DNA from: Trochalopteron elliotii
Taxonomy: Eukaryota > Chordata > Aves > Passeriformes > Leiothrichidae
Assembly: GCA_024734555.1 (NCBI GenBank)
Contig: JANPWX010000640.1
Coordinates: 80,198 to 144,197, forward strand
Length of the DNA: 64,000 nt
Direction: 5' to 3'
Position numbers and translations under genes: made by a program. Below are positions 13,261 through 24,650 of this stretch, piece by piece. Every line of letters starts with the position of its first letter. Position 1 is the first letter of the stretch. A model generated the notes under the pieces. That model did no database searches and was not told the DNA's origin. It saw only the letters and a program-made list of their open reading frames with translations.

Positions 13261-13449
13261 ACACGCTGGCTGCTTTTGGCTGTTCTGAACCTCACCATAG
13301 AGATTTGCCTTCATGTCATAAATAGCAGTTTTTCTCATTTCGTTTAAATATTTAAACATATTGCTGCTTGGAGGATAATTCCTATTCCTCATCTGTTAAA
13401 TGTGCAAGATTTTCTTAAATTATGCAATAAATTTGTGATTACCAGTGTT

Positions 13450-16400
13450 TAATTGTTGCAGTATTTTTGACAGCCTATGCACCCATGTGAAGATGTGAAG
13501 GCCATTCTTTCCTAGGACTTTCCTTGAGGATTCAAAAAGGGTATTTTTCACCTACTATTGTACTTACTAAAGTACTTGTGAGTACTATTGTACTTACCAA
13601 AGGATAAAATTTGGATCCCTGCTGTATAATACAGCCCAAAAATTGTATAAGATCTAACTCCTCGAGGCATCTGTAATGTGTTGTATTTAAATTCATTTTC
13701 CAACACTTAATGTATTTCTAAAATAGCCTGATTCTGCATTCTCTCATTTACTCCTGAGTTGAAAGAGAGCAGCAAAAAGGGCCCAAATACATCCAATTTT
13801 CTTTCAAAATCTACCAGCATTTGCTAAGGTTGGGGTAAAAATCTTTGTTACCTATATTTGTATATGATTAGAAGTCTGTATGGCTTCTTAACCTCTGATT
13901 TGTGTGAAATAAGTCAGTATCTCAGCATATCCCTGCAGCTACAGTCAAACTGAAAATTCCCTACAAATTCCATACCTTGTTTAACTGGCACAGAACTATA
14001 TTTTCATCTGCTGTTTTGCTGGTGTACCCATTATAAAGAACATGAGCCACTGCATGGAGTGTCCCTACAAGGTGTAAAATTATCACATAAATGTCTCATT
14101 TTTAATAAATACTTTCAGGGTGATCCTGTAAGTAAACATTCATCATCTTGAGACCAGCAATAAGAACAACCCTGTGACAGTGGATGAGATTCTTGGGGAG
14201 AATCCAGCTGAGTTCTTGGGACCAGCCCAGATTACACTGTGGAATCCTGGAATGCACATGGAGCTCTTGAGATCAGAGACAGGTAACGAAGAAAACATCT
14301 TCACACTGTGATAAATGGAAGACAACAGATTCACAGAAATTTTATAAACATATAGACCTTCCCAGAATTTTGCCTGCACAGCCCTATAATTTTATATATT
14401 AAAAAAAAATTAAATATATTTGCCAATACATGGTCATTAAGTAGCATCCACTGGATCTTGCAAACATACTAGGGGTGTTAGGAGACTTGATGTAGTCCTT
14501 GCCCATCAGAGACAAGCTTTGCTGCCTTTTTTCAAAATTTTAAATCCAGAATTTTCAGTCTTCATTAGATGCCCTATGAAACTCGAAATTCTACTAGTGC
14601 TAAAATAAAATCAGATGGTTTCCTCAGAAATATAAACTGTACCTGCTCCCATGTGTGTATATGCAGCTGTTCAGTAATGTTAATGACTACAGCCTAAGTC
14701 CATGAGGGCACTTCTAGGAAGAGTTAATGAAGAAGTTGCTAACAGCACCCTACCTAAGCAGTGCAATACCATAAATCACTGTACCTCAACCTGAAATCTG
14801 ATGGTTTACCAGACACCACCAAGTAGGCTGCAAAATGGTCCCCTTCCAAAAAATCAATCTTATGCACGTGACCAAACAATCAAGGCAAAATAGAAAGAGA
14901 TATGTTAGTATGAATAATAAAAATATAATAAACTCATATGAAAGACGTGGCAATGAGGTACAAAATACTCCATTTCCACAAGACTAGGCAATCTGCATTT
15001 TGCTCAGGATAGTAGGTGGCCCTTGGTTTTCAGAAAGGTTGAGAAGTACTCTAAGCCCAACAGAAAAGCTTTTTCTAAGTATAAGCAATTTATTGGTTGG
15101 CTGGTCCATGTAATAACTGTTTACTAAGGAATACATTAAGGGCTCTGAAACCTTTAACAAATTATTTATAAGTTTTAATTAATGAAAACCATCCTTTTGT
15201 TAGCATGCTGTCAGCATGATTAATCTGTTCTTAGTGTCCTGAAAGACAAATGCCCCCAATAGTCTCATTTGGCTTCCTTGGCAAGTGGGAATAAGTAGGA
15301 GTGAATAAACAAGGTTGCATAGGAAACACTGATTAGAAGGAAATGATTACCATATGAATTGGGTAATTCTACTGAAATATTGAGGGAAGGTGATCAGAAT
15401 AGAATGTTCTGGAGACTCCCCCAGTTTTCTTTCCCAGACATTGTGCTTGTAGTGTTGCATTGAAAGAAGAGAAAAAGGCCTTTGGTGAATAGGCAGGGAA
15501 ATGTCAAGCTTTATTCGAGGTACAGATGTTCTTCATTATGCAGGGCACAAAACCTTGGAGAAAGAAGCTCATTAGTAGAGCTGGGTGAAAAATGGGTTTT
15601 GTGGTCAAATAAAAAAAAAAAAGGAAAGAAAAGAAAACTGATCACAAGTCTCCTTTAGCCTCCATGCCAACTGGGTAGTATTAAAAGGTGATTTTAATAC
15701 CTTATTTTTGTCATGATACACTAAACTTTGCTGCAGTTAAGAACCCCTTCTTCTCTTACCTGTGCCTCTTGCCTCCCCCCTGCTTGGCAGAGTATTTACA
15801 CTCCACAGGCATCTCTGCTCCCCTCTTGTGTCAGGAAACAGGGCTGAGTCCTCATTCTTCTCTAAGATCAAGACACAGCTGATTTTACTGAGGAAAAATT
15901 AAATAGTGCCTTAGCAAGCTCTTCTCCCAAAGGGATGACACTTGATGTCAGGAGCTAATGAATCATGTGAAAAACATTCAGGAATATGATCTGTAGCTGA
16001 GAGGGCTGAGATCTGCTTTTTAACACTATTACGTGCTACATCTGAGTATTCCAATACTTGCTGAATATTTGTAGCAGAGGACCCTCATTAGAGGACTGTG
16101 TGTAGCTCAGGGCTACAAGAGTGTGTTTTTGGAGATATTTATTAACATACTTTGGGAGTTTCTTGTTACCATCAAAGACAGAATAATTGTGAAGAGTTCT
16201 GTGAGTTTGATCAAACAGTTAAAATGCTGGAGTGTCTCCAACTATGGAAGAGGGGGTTCAGCATAGAAATGTTTGTGCCAAGAAAAGCAATTTAAAAATG
16301 AGTAATGAGAACTCATTGTTAACCATTACTCTTAAAAGACATCTTTTTCATTTTTAAAGGCTGCATAAGCACAGATTATTTTTGGACATAACTCTCCCTT

Positions 16401-18600
16401 TGGTCCCTCTTCAAACCCACAGAATATATATATATATTCTCATTCAGTAAGGAAAGGTCAACACCTTACATCAAACATTGTGTGCAGTCAAAGCAAGACT
16501 TTCAAGGGAACTCATGACCAGGTTTTAAGGAGTACATTTAGATCCAAGACCCAAGGTCCAACAGTGTTCAACTTTCAATAACTGAGCCCTTTTCAAAGTC
16601 CAGCTACTTGGTGCCAACATGATACTCTAGCCATTGGAAATTTTTTTCTCCAACAGAGACATACCAATGCACTGTGTTTTCCAGGTCATTATGTACCAGC
16701 TGAAATGAAATCCAATGTAGCCATTAATTTGCACTTCCATAAATGCTTTTTTTTTCTTATTAGATCATCTTAAAATTAAGTTAGTAGATTAGGCAACTGT
16801 GACTGGGTTTTTTTGTTACTGAATTACAGGATCAGTAGATATCAGGAATATGTCATGGTAGCCTCTTACTGAATTCAACCTAATTTTCAGGCAGAACAAG
16901 AATTAGCTGGAGGTCCATAAATAGTCCACTGAGCTGTATGTAACATGCATAGGGGAAGAATTCCCACAGTCTTACCAAGGAAACAAAGTTATGACTGCAA
17001 ACCAGATGTGACGTCCTTCACTGGCATGACAGATGTTCAGAGAGAGACAGAAAGAAAAGCAAGATCAACAGATAATCAGTGCACAGTGATCCAAAGGGAA
17101 ACAAGAGGGGGTGCAGCATCACCTATGGTACTTCTTTATGCAAATGCATTACTTAAATTATTTGGAAATGCAGGTGGATTCAAATCCCTCACAAGTGAAA
17201 TGACACTATGTCAATTGTTAAAAGCAAAATCAGAATCAGATCAAGATTTTTCAGAGTATTTAACAATAAGTTTACTGCATTCCATACTGCACTAACTTCT
17301 CTGACTTCAATAAGTTTTGTTTTCTTTGACATAGCTCAGCAGCCAGCCTGTGGAAAAATAAAAACTCCACTAAAGTATTTTTGTAGAATTTATCAGAAAT
17401 ATTTTCTTTGTAGTAATAAAGAAAATTCACCAGGATGCTACCGATTCACCAGGATATGGAGCTGACAAGCACATCCCATGCTGTTACCTGATTTTGTCTC
17501 AAGATTGCTCCAGCCTGAGACTTGACAGGGTTTTGTGTTGTCAGTGGGTAGTAAAGCCAAACTCTGAACACACAACTGAGGCTGACACTACTGCTCAACT
17601 GCAAGCTGCAGTCTTGAAAGCAGATGGCAACCAGAAAATGGTCTCAGATCAACACTGACAGCTCTTGTAAATGGTTACATGAAAACTTGTAGTAGTTTTA
17701 AGTCTGGTTGTGTTAACTGGTAGCCCTAAGTAAACCAGGGTTTTTGAGAAGAGGGAAGAAATTCTGAAAATATGAAACAAATATTATGACATTTCTCTGT
17801 TGTCATTTCTTTATTATTTGGTGGGTTTGTAAATAAAGTTGTATGTTTTTTACCCAGAGTATTTTCATACATACTGTAAACTACTATCTTCAAAGAGAAA
17901 TGTGCCATAAAGCAAAGCATTCTGCACTGTAGGCTGGGCACCCGCTGAAGGGATTTTGAAAATCAAAATGGATGAAAATGGTTTGGTGTGTTAAAGAATT
18001 GAAATACAAAGGGCAGAGACAGGGTGCTGTCAGACTGTTTCTAGTCCTCAGGATCCACATTCTCAAACCAATTTTGCCATGGATGAGACATCTCCTCCAG
18101 GAGGACTGCCAAAGTGTCTACAGTGCTAAAAAAAATAATATTACAAACAAGCTACAAGAGGATCCAAGAGCCCAGGCTGTGCCAATTCAGTGCTTGCTGA
18201 CAGTGAAAGGTGAACTGAGGTGAACACAGGAAATATCTGAGACCTTGCCTGGTGCTACAGGAACTCCACTGCAGAAAACCTCCTGAGCTTCAGCTGCACT
18301 TGGAAAAGCAAACCAGCAGCAGGATGGAAATTCAGGGCAGTGGCTCTGAAGTGAACTCGGGACAGAAACGCCCCATTATCTGCCGAGGTAGAGCAGACAG
18401 TGAGGTGGGCACTGCCTCAAGGTAGTCCAGGAGTGAAAGACAGAATTTCACCTCAGAGCAGGCGAGGTCAGAACCCCTGGGGGCAGCAGCCCAGTTCTCC
18501 TCAGGGGTGGCTGGGGAGCTGAGCTGCTGGAACACCATCCAGAGAGCACAGCATGTCCAGCACCTCATGGGATGCACTGGCTGGTGCTCCTGCTGGGACA
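13450..18600. other. Gene-free AT-rich interval
   Basis: No exon chain, RNA gene or recognisable mobile element is seen. There are short homopolymer and AT runs only, such as the TATATATATA tract near 16428. The longest frame, 16945-17295, has no recognisable domain and no promoter or Kozak support. Confidence 0.6.
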
Positions 18601-18639
18601 GAGCCTGTTTTAAAAAGCTTCCAACCCAGCAGCACCTCC

Positions 18640-18950
18640 AAACCAGAAATAACCCTTAGACCTCAGCTGAATCACCCAGATCCAGGAACAAACCCCAAAA
18701 CCAGATGCACCCCACACCTAGCAGCAACACCCAAACCCAGCAGCACTCCCAAACCCAGCAGCACACATCTGACACACAAATGCCCCCAAACCCTGAAGTT
18801 TCCCCAATAACTGGCAGCAACCAGCCCAGCCAGGTGCATCCCAAAAACCTGCTGGCAATCTCCAAACCCATAAACACCCCCAAGCCCAGGGACATGCCTT
18901 AAACCCAGCAACAGTCCTGCATGTCCAGGAAGAGCCACCAAAGATATCAG
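18640..18950 (+). repeat. C/A-rich imperfect minisatellite (AAACCCAGCAGCAC-type)
   Basis: The plus strand is strongly depleted of T and carries repeated variants of AAACCCAGCAGCACTCCC, clearest at 18715-18770 and decaying on either side. Several frames stay open through it, giving artefactual PKPSST or WVLLLG repeats. It borders the GC-rich island. Confidence 0.7.
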
Positions 18951-19177
18951 TGAACCAGGCATCTTCCCCCAGGCCAGGAACCCCCAAAGCTAGCAGCACT
19001 GCCCAGCGGGCTGAGGCTGTGCCATGTCCTCCACACAGGCTCCCCAGTCCAGCCAGGACAGGGAAGGCACTGTCAGTCCCAGGGAAGAAGAGAATCCACT
19101 GGTCCCATGCCCTCGAGGAAGGCAGAGGAGGATGACTGACAAATGACAGTGGGATCACCCAGGGCAGATGAGAGGAC

Positions 19178-19183
19178 TTTATT
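19178..19183 (-). promoter_or_regulatory. AATAAA polyadenylation signal overlapping the small-gene stop codon
   Basis: On the minus strand the last sense codon and stop read CAA TAA AG, so the stop TAA lies inside AATAAA. A T/G-rich patch follows about 25-35 nt later. The compactness is as expected for a very short transcript. Confidence 0.6.
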
Positions 19184-19343
19184 GTGCTGGGTGAGAGGGG
19201 CCCAGCCTTGGGGCTGGCACACGGCTGGTCCTGGGGTGGATTTCTGGCCGGCTGTAGGGCTTCTTCTCCCACCGTTCCTGCCGCAGGAGGTGCCGGGTCC
19301 GTATGGGCCCAAAGCGGGAGCGGCTCCCCCTCTTCGTGGCCAT
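19179..19343 (-). CDS. Candidate 54-aa basic protein in a compact gene (not recognised)
   Basis: I do not recognise this protein. The frame starts at CACCATGG, a near-ideal Kozak site, and ends at a TAA that overlaps AATAAA. It encodes 54 residues with 11 arginines, 3 lysines and 3 histidines against 3 glutamates, so it is strongly basic. It has no cysteine, signal peptide or membrane segment. It begins MATKRGSRSRFGPIRTRHLL. Between the TATA-like box at 19599-19606 and this ATG there is no other ATG on the minus strand, so a ribosome scanning the predicted leader of about 230 nt would meet it first. Size, charge and promoter resemble small spermatid genes such as transition proteins or protamines, but it is not recognisably either. 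The alternative is a chance frame in a GC-rich island. Confidence 0.5.
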   Translation of the reverse strand: MATKRGSRSRFGPIRTRHLLRQERWEKKPYSRPEIHPRTSRVPAPRLGPSHPAQ

Positions 19344-19466
19344 GGTGCAGGGGGAGCCCCCCCCGGCAGGGTCCTGCCGCACCTTTGCCAAATGAGCCAG
19401 GGCTGTGGCGGCGCTCGGAGAGCCTCTGCCAGCCCAGAGGGAACAGCAGGACACGCGCGAGGCCGC

Positions 19467-19537
19467 GGAGCCCCTGCAATGCCCTCCTCCCTCAGCAGCC
19501 CCGGAGCCCTGCAATGCCCTCCTCCCTCAGCAGCCCC
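19467..19537 (-). repeat. Two-copy tandem repeat of about 35 bp in the predicted leader
   Basis: The segment GGAGCCC(C)TGCAATGCCC followed by TCCTCCCTCAGCAGCCCC is present twice in tandem, with one base of difference in length. It lies inside the predicted 5' untranslated region of the small minus-strand gene and would vary leader length without touching the coding frame. Confidence 0.8.
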
Positions 19538-19598
19538 TGGCAAGCTCCTTCCTCGGCAGCCCCTGTCACCTCTGCAGGGCACACGGGCACCCAGCACC

Positions 19599-19648
19599 CT
19601 TTTAACGCTGCCGTGGGTATTGATGTCACAGTGGCTGCTGTGACATCA
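19599..19648 (-). promoter_or_regulatory. TATA-like box plus perfect CRE-like dyad
   Basis: The arms TGATGTCACAG (19621-19631) and CTGTGACATCA (19638-19648) are exact reverse complements separated by six bases. Each contains a CRE/AP-1 variant (TGATGTCA / TGACATCA). Read on the minus strand, they lie 15-50 bp upstream of TTAAAAGG at 19599-19606, a plausible TATA box for the small gene. CREM-type sites close to a TATA box are known from haploid spermatid promoters; linking that to this locus is inference. Confidence 0.5.
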
Positions 19649-20399
19649 GCATTGCCCATCTGTGTGCACACAATGCTCCCAGTTTGGGACAGGAGGCCTT
19701 GCGTGTACTGACAGGGACCGTGGCCATGTCTGGCACGGAATAGTGGGGAGCAAAGGGACAGGGACAGCTGCGGGGGATGCGGAGAGCACTCAGAGCGGGG
19801 ACCTTGAAGAGGCTGGGGTTTGGTTATGTCAGAAAAATCCACAAACGCCAGAAACGAGACAGAGGAGACCAACTTTTTTCGAATTAAGGGAGAGAGCCCA
19901 TCAAAGCACACACGCCCAGGGTTTCAGAGGGCACCGCCTTCTTCTATCCGCAACTCCCGGCCGCATATTGCCCTCTTCATTTACCCATTGGCCGAGGCAC
20001 TGGAAAGGAACAGCCTTCCCGAACCACCTGCTACATCCTCCCTTGAACCTACTCAGAAGTTCAGGCTCGTGCAGACCCCCTTGTCTATTTCAGGAGCCAG
20101 GAACTGTCAGGGCCTGGTAACACACCAGCCGCCCAAAGTCAGTAGAGACATTAAGACCCATTTCAAAGACGTTAACACCCATACCTTCACCTGTCAAATT
20201 AATTGTAGACATTAGGAAAGGTGTGTGCTATCACTGACATTCAAGTGTGGCATGAGACCGTGCAGCAAGCATGGGACAGTGCAGGCAAATACATTCCCCG
20301 TGCTTGGTGAGCTTAGGGGTCAGCAGCTCTGTGCGTGTGGGGTGCTGGTGGCTGCTCTCTGGCACAGGTGTGTCAGGCCATGTAAACAGCCCTGCAGGG

Positions 20400-20900
20400 T
20401 GCAGTCGAACGTGGGGGGACAGGCGGAGGCACTCGGCAGCGCTGTGCTGGGCGGAGATGACTCCACAAGGCCCAAGCGGGGCCCTCCGGACAGGGCCATG
20501 TGGACACCCCCGGGAACAAGGGACACCGCGTCCTCCTGCCGGCAGCGCCCGGGCCGGAGCCCGCCGGGCCAGGCAGGGAACAGGCAACGCGAGGAGTGAC
20601 ACGCCGCTGTCGCGATAGGGCTGGGCCGGCTAAAGGACACCGGGCTGGAGCAGGGAAAGCTCAGGGAGAGCCGGCGACATGTGAACGCGGCCAGCGCCGG
20701 CCCCGGGGGGTGACTGAGGTCCCCGCCCCGCCCGAGAACTGCGCGGTGTGCGGAGCCGCACGGGGGACCTGGAGCCCCGAACCGGGCTGTGCCCCAGGGC
20801 CCGCAGCCCCGCCCGAGAGCCCCTCAGCTCCGCCCGGCCCGGCCACAGCACCGGAACGGCAGCACCACAGGGCGGCAGCAGCGCCTGTGGTACATCTGAC
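20400..20900. other. Orphan CpG island next to the TDRD12 3' end
   Basis: GC- and CpG-rich sequence with several CCGCCC/GGGCGG boxes lies between the small-gene locus and the TDRD12 polyadenylation signal. No convincing exon starts here on either strand, although several frames stay open because stop codons are rare at this GC content. It may be a promoter for an unseen noncoding transcript or a germline-unmethylated island. Confidence 0.6.
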
Positions 20901-20986
20901 ACTTAAGCCGTAGGAGACTAAGAAAAAACACAGCAAAGGACTTTAATTACCACACAGGGACCTTTTCGTCTTGCAGCTTCAAGCAC

Positions 20987-20992
20987 TTTATT
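20987..20992 (-). promoter_or_regulatory. TDRD12: Candidate distal polyadenylation signal of TDRD12
   Basis: AATAAA on the minus strand, 1.07 kb after the TDRD12 stop. A nearer AATAAA lies at 21480-21485. Either would end the transcript before the orphan CpG island. Confidence 0.5.
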
Positions 20993-22059
20993 GGTTAACG
21001 TGTATGTACTAAAGTTGTATTTGTATTTTCAAACCTGATAGCGTTGACTCTTTTAAACCCTCATATACAGTAATGTATGGGGGGTTATTCTGAATACAAT
21101 GTATACAGAAATATATATAAAAACGAGAAACTTATTTTTACACCTCTTCCTCCTATGAACTGTCAGGCATTTTGGGGGCACAACCTCCTTTTTTTGACAG
21201 ACTCTGCCTGACACACTTTTCTCCCCTCTCACCTGCTCCTCCACCCTCTCATTCCCTCCCACTGACACTGGGGTGCCCTCAATGCCCTCATTAGGGAAGG
21301 CTTCCAAACACAGGAAAATTATTTCACTGAATTCCTTAGTACAGGAGAATTTTAAACACTCACATATGTTCCAAAATGCAACTGCACTTAGGCAAGTGCC
21401 CAGGAAAGCTCTTCCCATGAAAACCCTGATCAAAAACTGCTTGAGACCAGAAGATTATTCTTGGGCATAGTGCTAGTATTTTATTACACTGTTTTTTATA
21501 GACTGGTGCTTTCAGCTGGTAAGAATGCAAGGCTGAACCCACTTTTTACTTCTACTTCACAGAAGAGACCTTGTTTTTTAAAACAATACTAGCAGTAACT
21601 TACACCTCTTAAATAACCCACTAGAGACTAATTACCAGCCACAACAAAACAAAAAAAAACCCAACCCAACAACGAAACCCACCACCTTATATTTAGGTAT
21701 TAAACAAGTCAAAGAATAACAAAGCAAGCAAAGGAAAACATCTGCTCTGCAAATGGGTTTTTCAAGTAGGTAATTTCTGTTGTCATCAGGATGCAGAGCA
21801 AGACCAAAATACAGATTACATCAGCTCTTAAGTGTTCTTACACCAGGTACAGCTTTGCCAGTACCTCTTTTCAGGTGAAGGTTATAATTAAGCAGTTGTA
21901 GTCAGGTTCTGAGGGCACTAATGTTTTGAATTAACAATTACATGAACAAGCCACAATTACATCAACTGTCAAAGTCAACAATCAACAATTACAATTACAT
22001 ATTGTTTAATTAACAATAATACAATTCTTATCAGAGGGGAAAGGAATTTCTCCTCCCAA

Positions 22060-24650
22060 TTATTCATCACTTTCTGTATCACTGTCTTCTGATGACTCAA
22101 ACCAGTCCTCAGATCCTGCAGGAGGGTAGCTCAGTTTTCCAGAACCTGGAAGTGATTAACAAAGTGTAACATCTATAAAGCAGGAAAAAATGAGCCCCAG
22201 AACAAACACATGGTACTGTTAAATGACCCAACCCAGCAAGCCCCAATACTTTTGACTACAAACTAGACCAAAACACTCAGAACCACTTCTATCTGCCCTT
22301 AGTCTGTGCTAAGCTAATAGAAAAGTGCCCCTGCTGCCTCCAATTTGCTCTGAAAGTCCTCAGCTCTTTTCAGAGAATTTGAGCAACCTGCTGGAATAAA
22401 TTAGTATTTCAGATAAAGCCAATGCAAAAAGAGGAATGCTGATCATTTTATGTATTATAAACACAGACTCATTCAATCCTTACCAACTGTAAAAGGCCTT
22501 TCATCTTCAGACTCTTCCCAGTGTTCAAAATCTAAGGACACGTGAACATTCTGTTGACAAAAACATTGTTTGAAATACCTGCTCTGATGCACAGCAAACG
22601 TGTTCAGAACACTCAGTAACTCTCAAATTAATTTTCACTTCACCTTGTTCTTCAGTAATTTGCACCAGGCTCCTTTTTTCTCTTTTACCAATACAATCAC
22701 AGCCTCTTTATCCTTAATCACACATGTGGACTTCTCTGCAATTACTGACTGGTACAGCTCCAGGTCAGCCACATAAAGTTTGCCCTCTGAATAAGCACTG
22801 CAACATACAAGAATTGTTAAAAAATTAAATCCAAACAAAGACCACTTTGCTGATTATACTGAAGTTTCTTAAAGTTACCTGAAAGTCACCTTCTCTGTAG
22901 AGAACTCACATTTACTGTCAGCTGCCCTCAGTATTTGTACCTTCAGTGTCACACTCACATTATCTTGAAACCACTTGATTTGTGGATGACAGCTGAAAGA
23001 AAGTTAATTTAGTAAGTATTTTCCAAAGCAGAAAACTACAGAGGTTTAGCCAAGTTGTCTCACACAGAGCCAGCATTTGCCCATGAAGTCAGAACTCAGC
23101 CAAGGAGCCTGGGCCACGCAGAGCTGACAGCAGCAGCAGTGCCAGGGAAGCAGGTGATGGGACACCAGTCAGGGTTCCTAGAAAAGCACATTCCAAGTCT
23201 TTGGAGGAGCACATCTACAAGTTCCATGGGGAGACACACTCTGCTGCCTTTGATATCACAGGAATCACACTTATTGTCTCATTTCAGGATGTCACCATAG
23301 TCTGCCCTGGAAGTGCCAAAGGAAAAGCCAACAGCAAAACCAACCTCCAAGAGACAAAAAGGAACTTTGCAGCTGACCACATAGACAGAACAATCCTGTT
23401 TGGCAGTTCACATAAAAGCAAGATGGGAACAAATCACTATTTTCTTACCCTTTCTGCTGATGCACAGTAGAGTTTTCTGCTTCTTTTGTTTGAACTGCAA
23501 CATCTAAAAAGGAGACATCCAGAAACATCTTTTATACTTCCCTAAACTACATAGGGAAGTAGTATACTACATATACTACTACAGAAACCAGGTATTTCCA
23601 GAATTCCCCTATAAAATCAAAAAAATAACTTGCTAGCAATCAAACTACTGTCTTTGTCCTTTATATTGTGTACTTCCTATCGTGAAAGATTTCATAAAGT
23701 TAATAATTTGACTAAAAATTTCAATTATCAATAATACTGTAATTGGTGTAAGAAGATTAAAAAAAATCGTAACCAAACATGCTGTTTTCCAGGTCAGGTA
23801 AAGATTTTCTCCAGTTTCAAAACATTATTTATTTGACACCTGAAACATATCATTTTAGCAATCAATGGGGAGTTTCAGGGATGAAATGTCTAATACTCGT
23901 GTCAACATCACAGCTTGAAACATGGCATCAGTGTGACTATTACCAGGGAAAAAAAGCCTTCTACAGTAACCACTCCAGCCTTTTTATCTTCTACAGCTTC
24001 TTCACCTTCCACTGCTACCTGCTAGCAGGCAATCCTGTCCCCCTGCTATGCCTAAGCACTTCTAAGCCTCTACTGACAGAAGCAAGCACATCTTTTAGAT
24101 TAAAAAGAAATGGTGGAAGGGAAGCACCATTTTCTGCCATCCTGAATCCTGAGAAAAAGATTAACCTCTCAAGAGAACAGCATTATTCACACTTCATATT
24201 TCAACAGATTTCAACTCCCTTAAACCCTGTGGCCTTGGACAGCAGAGCTCTTGTCCTCTCTACAGCAGACTTCCTGCTTACATGTTCCACTCAGAGCTGA
24301 AGAATTCCAAGTGTCTGAAGGACAGAGCATTCCCCAAAAAGCCACACAGAGCAGCAGGAGTCAGGCACACAGCATCTCCTGACTGCTCACTGCAAGGCAG
24401 CTCTGGCTGACTGCACCCATCAGCCACATGGTGCTGCCCTGGACACCCAGAGCAGTCTGCAGCTGCCAGGATGACTAGATTGATCAAGCACCCAACTTGA
24501 ATTCAAGTGTGAAAACTTCTGGAAATGATGGAAGGCTTACTGCTTGGAGGAGTCACAGAACTGTTACAGCTTTCAGCAGGATTTTCCTGTATCGATGGAT
24601 CTGGTGGACTTGGCACCTCCTCTAGACCAGCTGTGTCCTCTTTTGTGCTT
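22060..24650 (-). CDS. TDRD12: TDRD12 coding exons 25-30 (linker, CS domain, acidic tail)
   Basis: Exons are 24541-24650, 23449-23503, 22879-22992, 22644-22797, 22484-22550 and 22060-22145, residues 1029-1223. The CS/p23-like fold begins [11 protein letters not shown], passes [13 protein letters not shown] and ends [11 protein letters not shown]. The last exon encodes an acidic tail, [16 protein letters not shown], then TAA. CS domains are typical HSP90 co-chaperone modules, which suits piRNA-loading factors. Confidence 0.93.

Noticed and set aside
16945..17295. 116-aa plus-strand frame
   Set aside because: No recognisable domain, no promoter or splice context, and composition like the surrounding intergenic DNA.
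13450..18600. WWOX or another 16q23 neighbour next to CLEC3A
   Set aside because: I looked for exons of the expected neighbour and found none. It would lie outside the window or on the other side of the rearrangement.
18718..19597. 253-aa and 174-aa minus-strand frames over the minisatellite and GC island
   Set aside because: They arise from C/A-rich repeat and GC-rich sequence, start upstream of any plausible promoter and show no domain. Only the short terminal frame at 19179-19343 has start, promoter and polyadenylation support.
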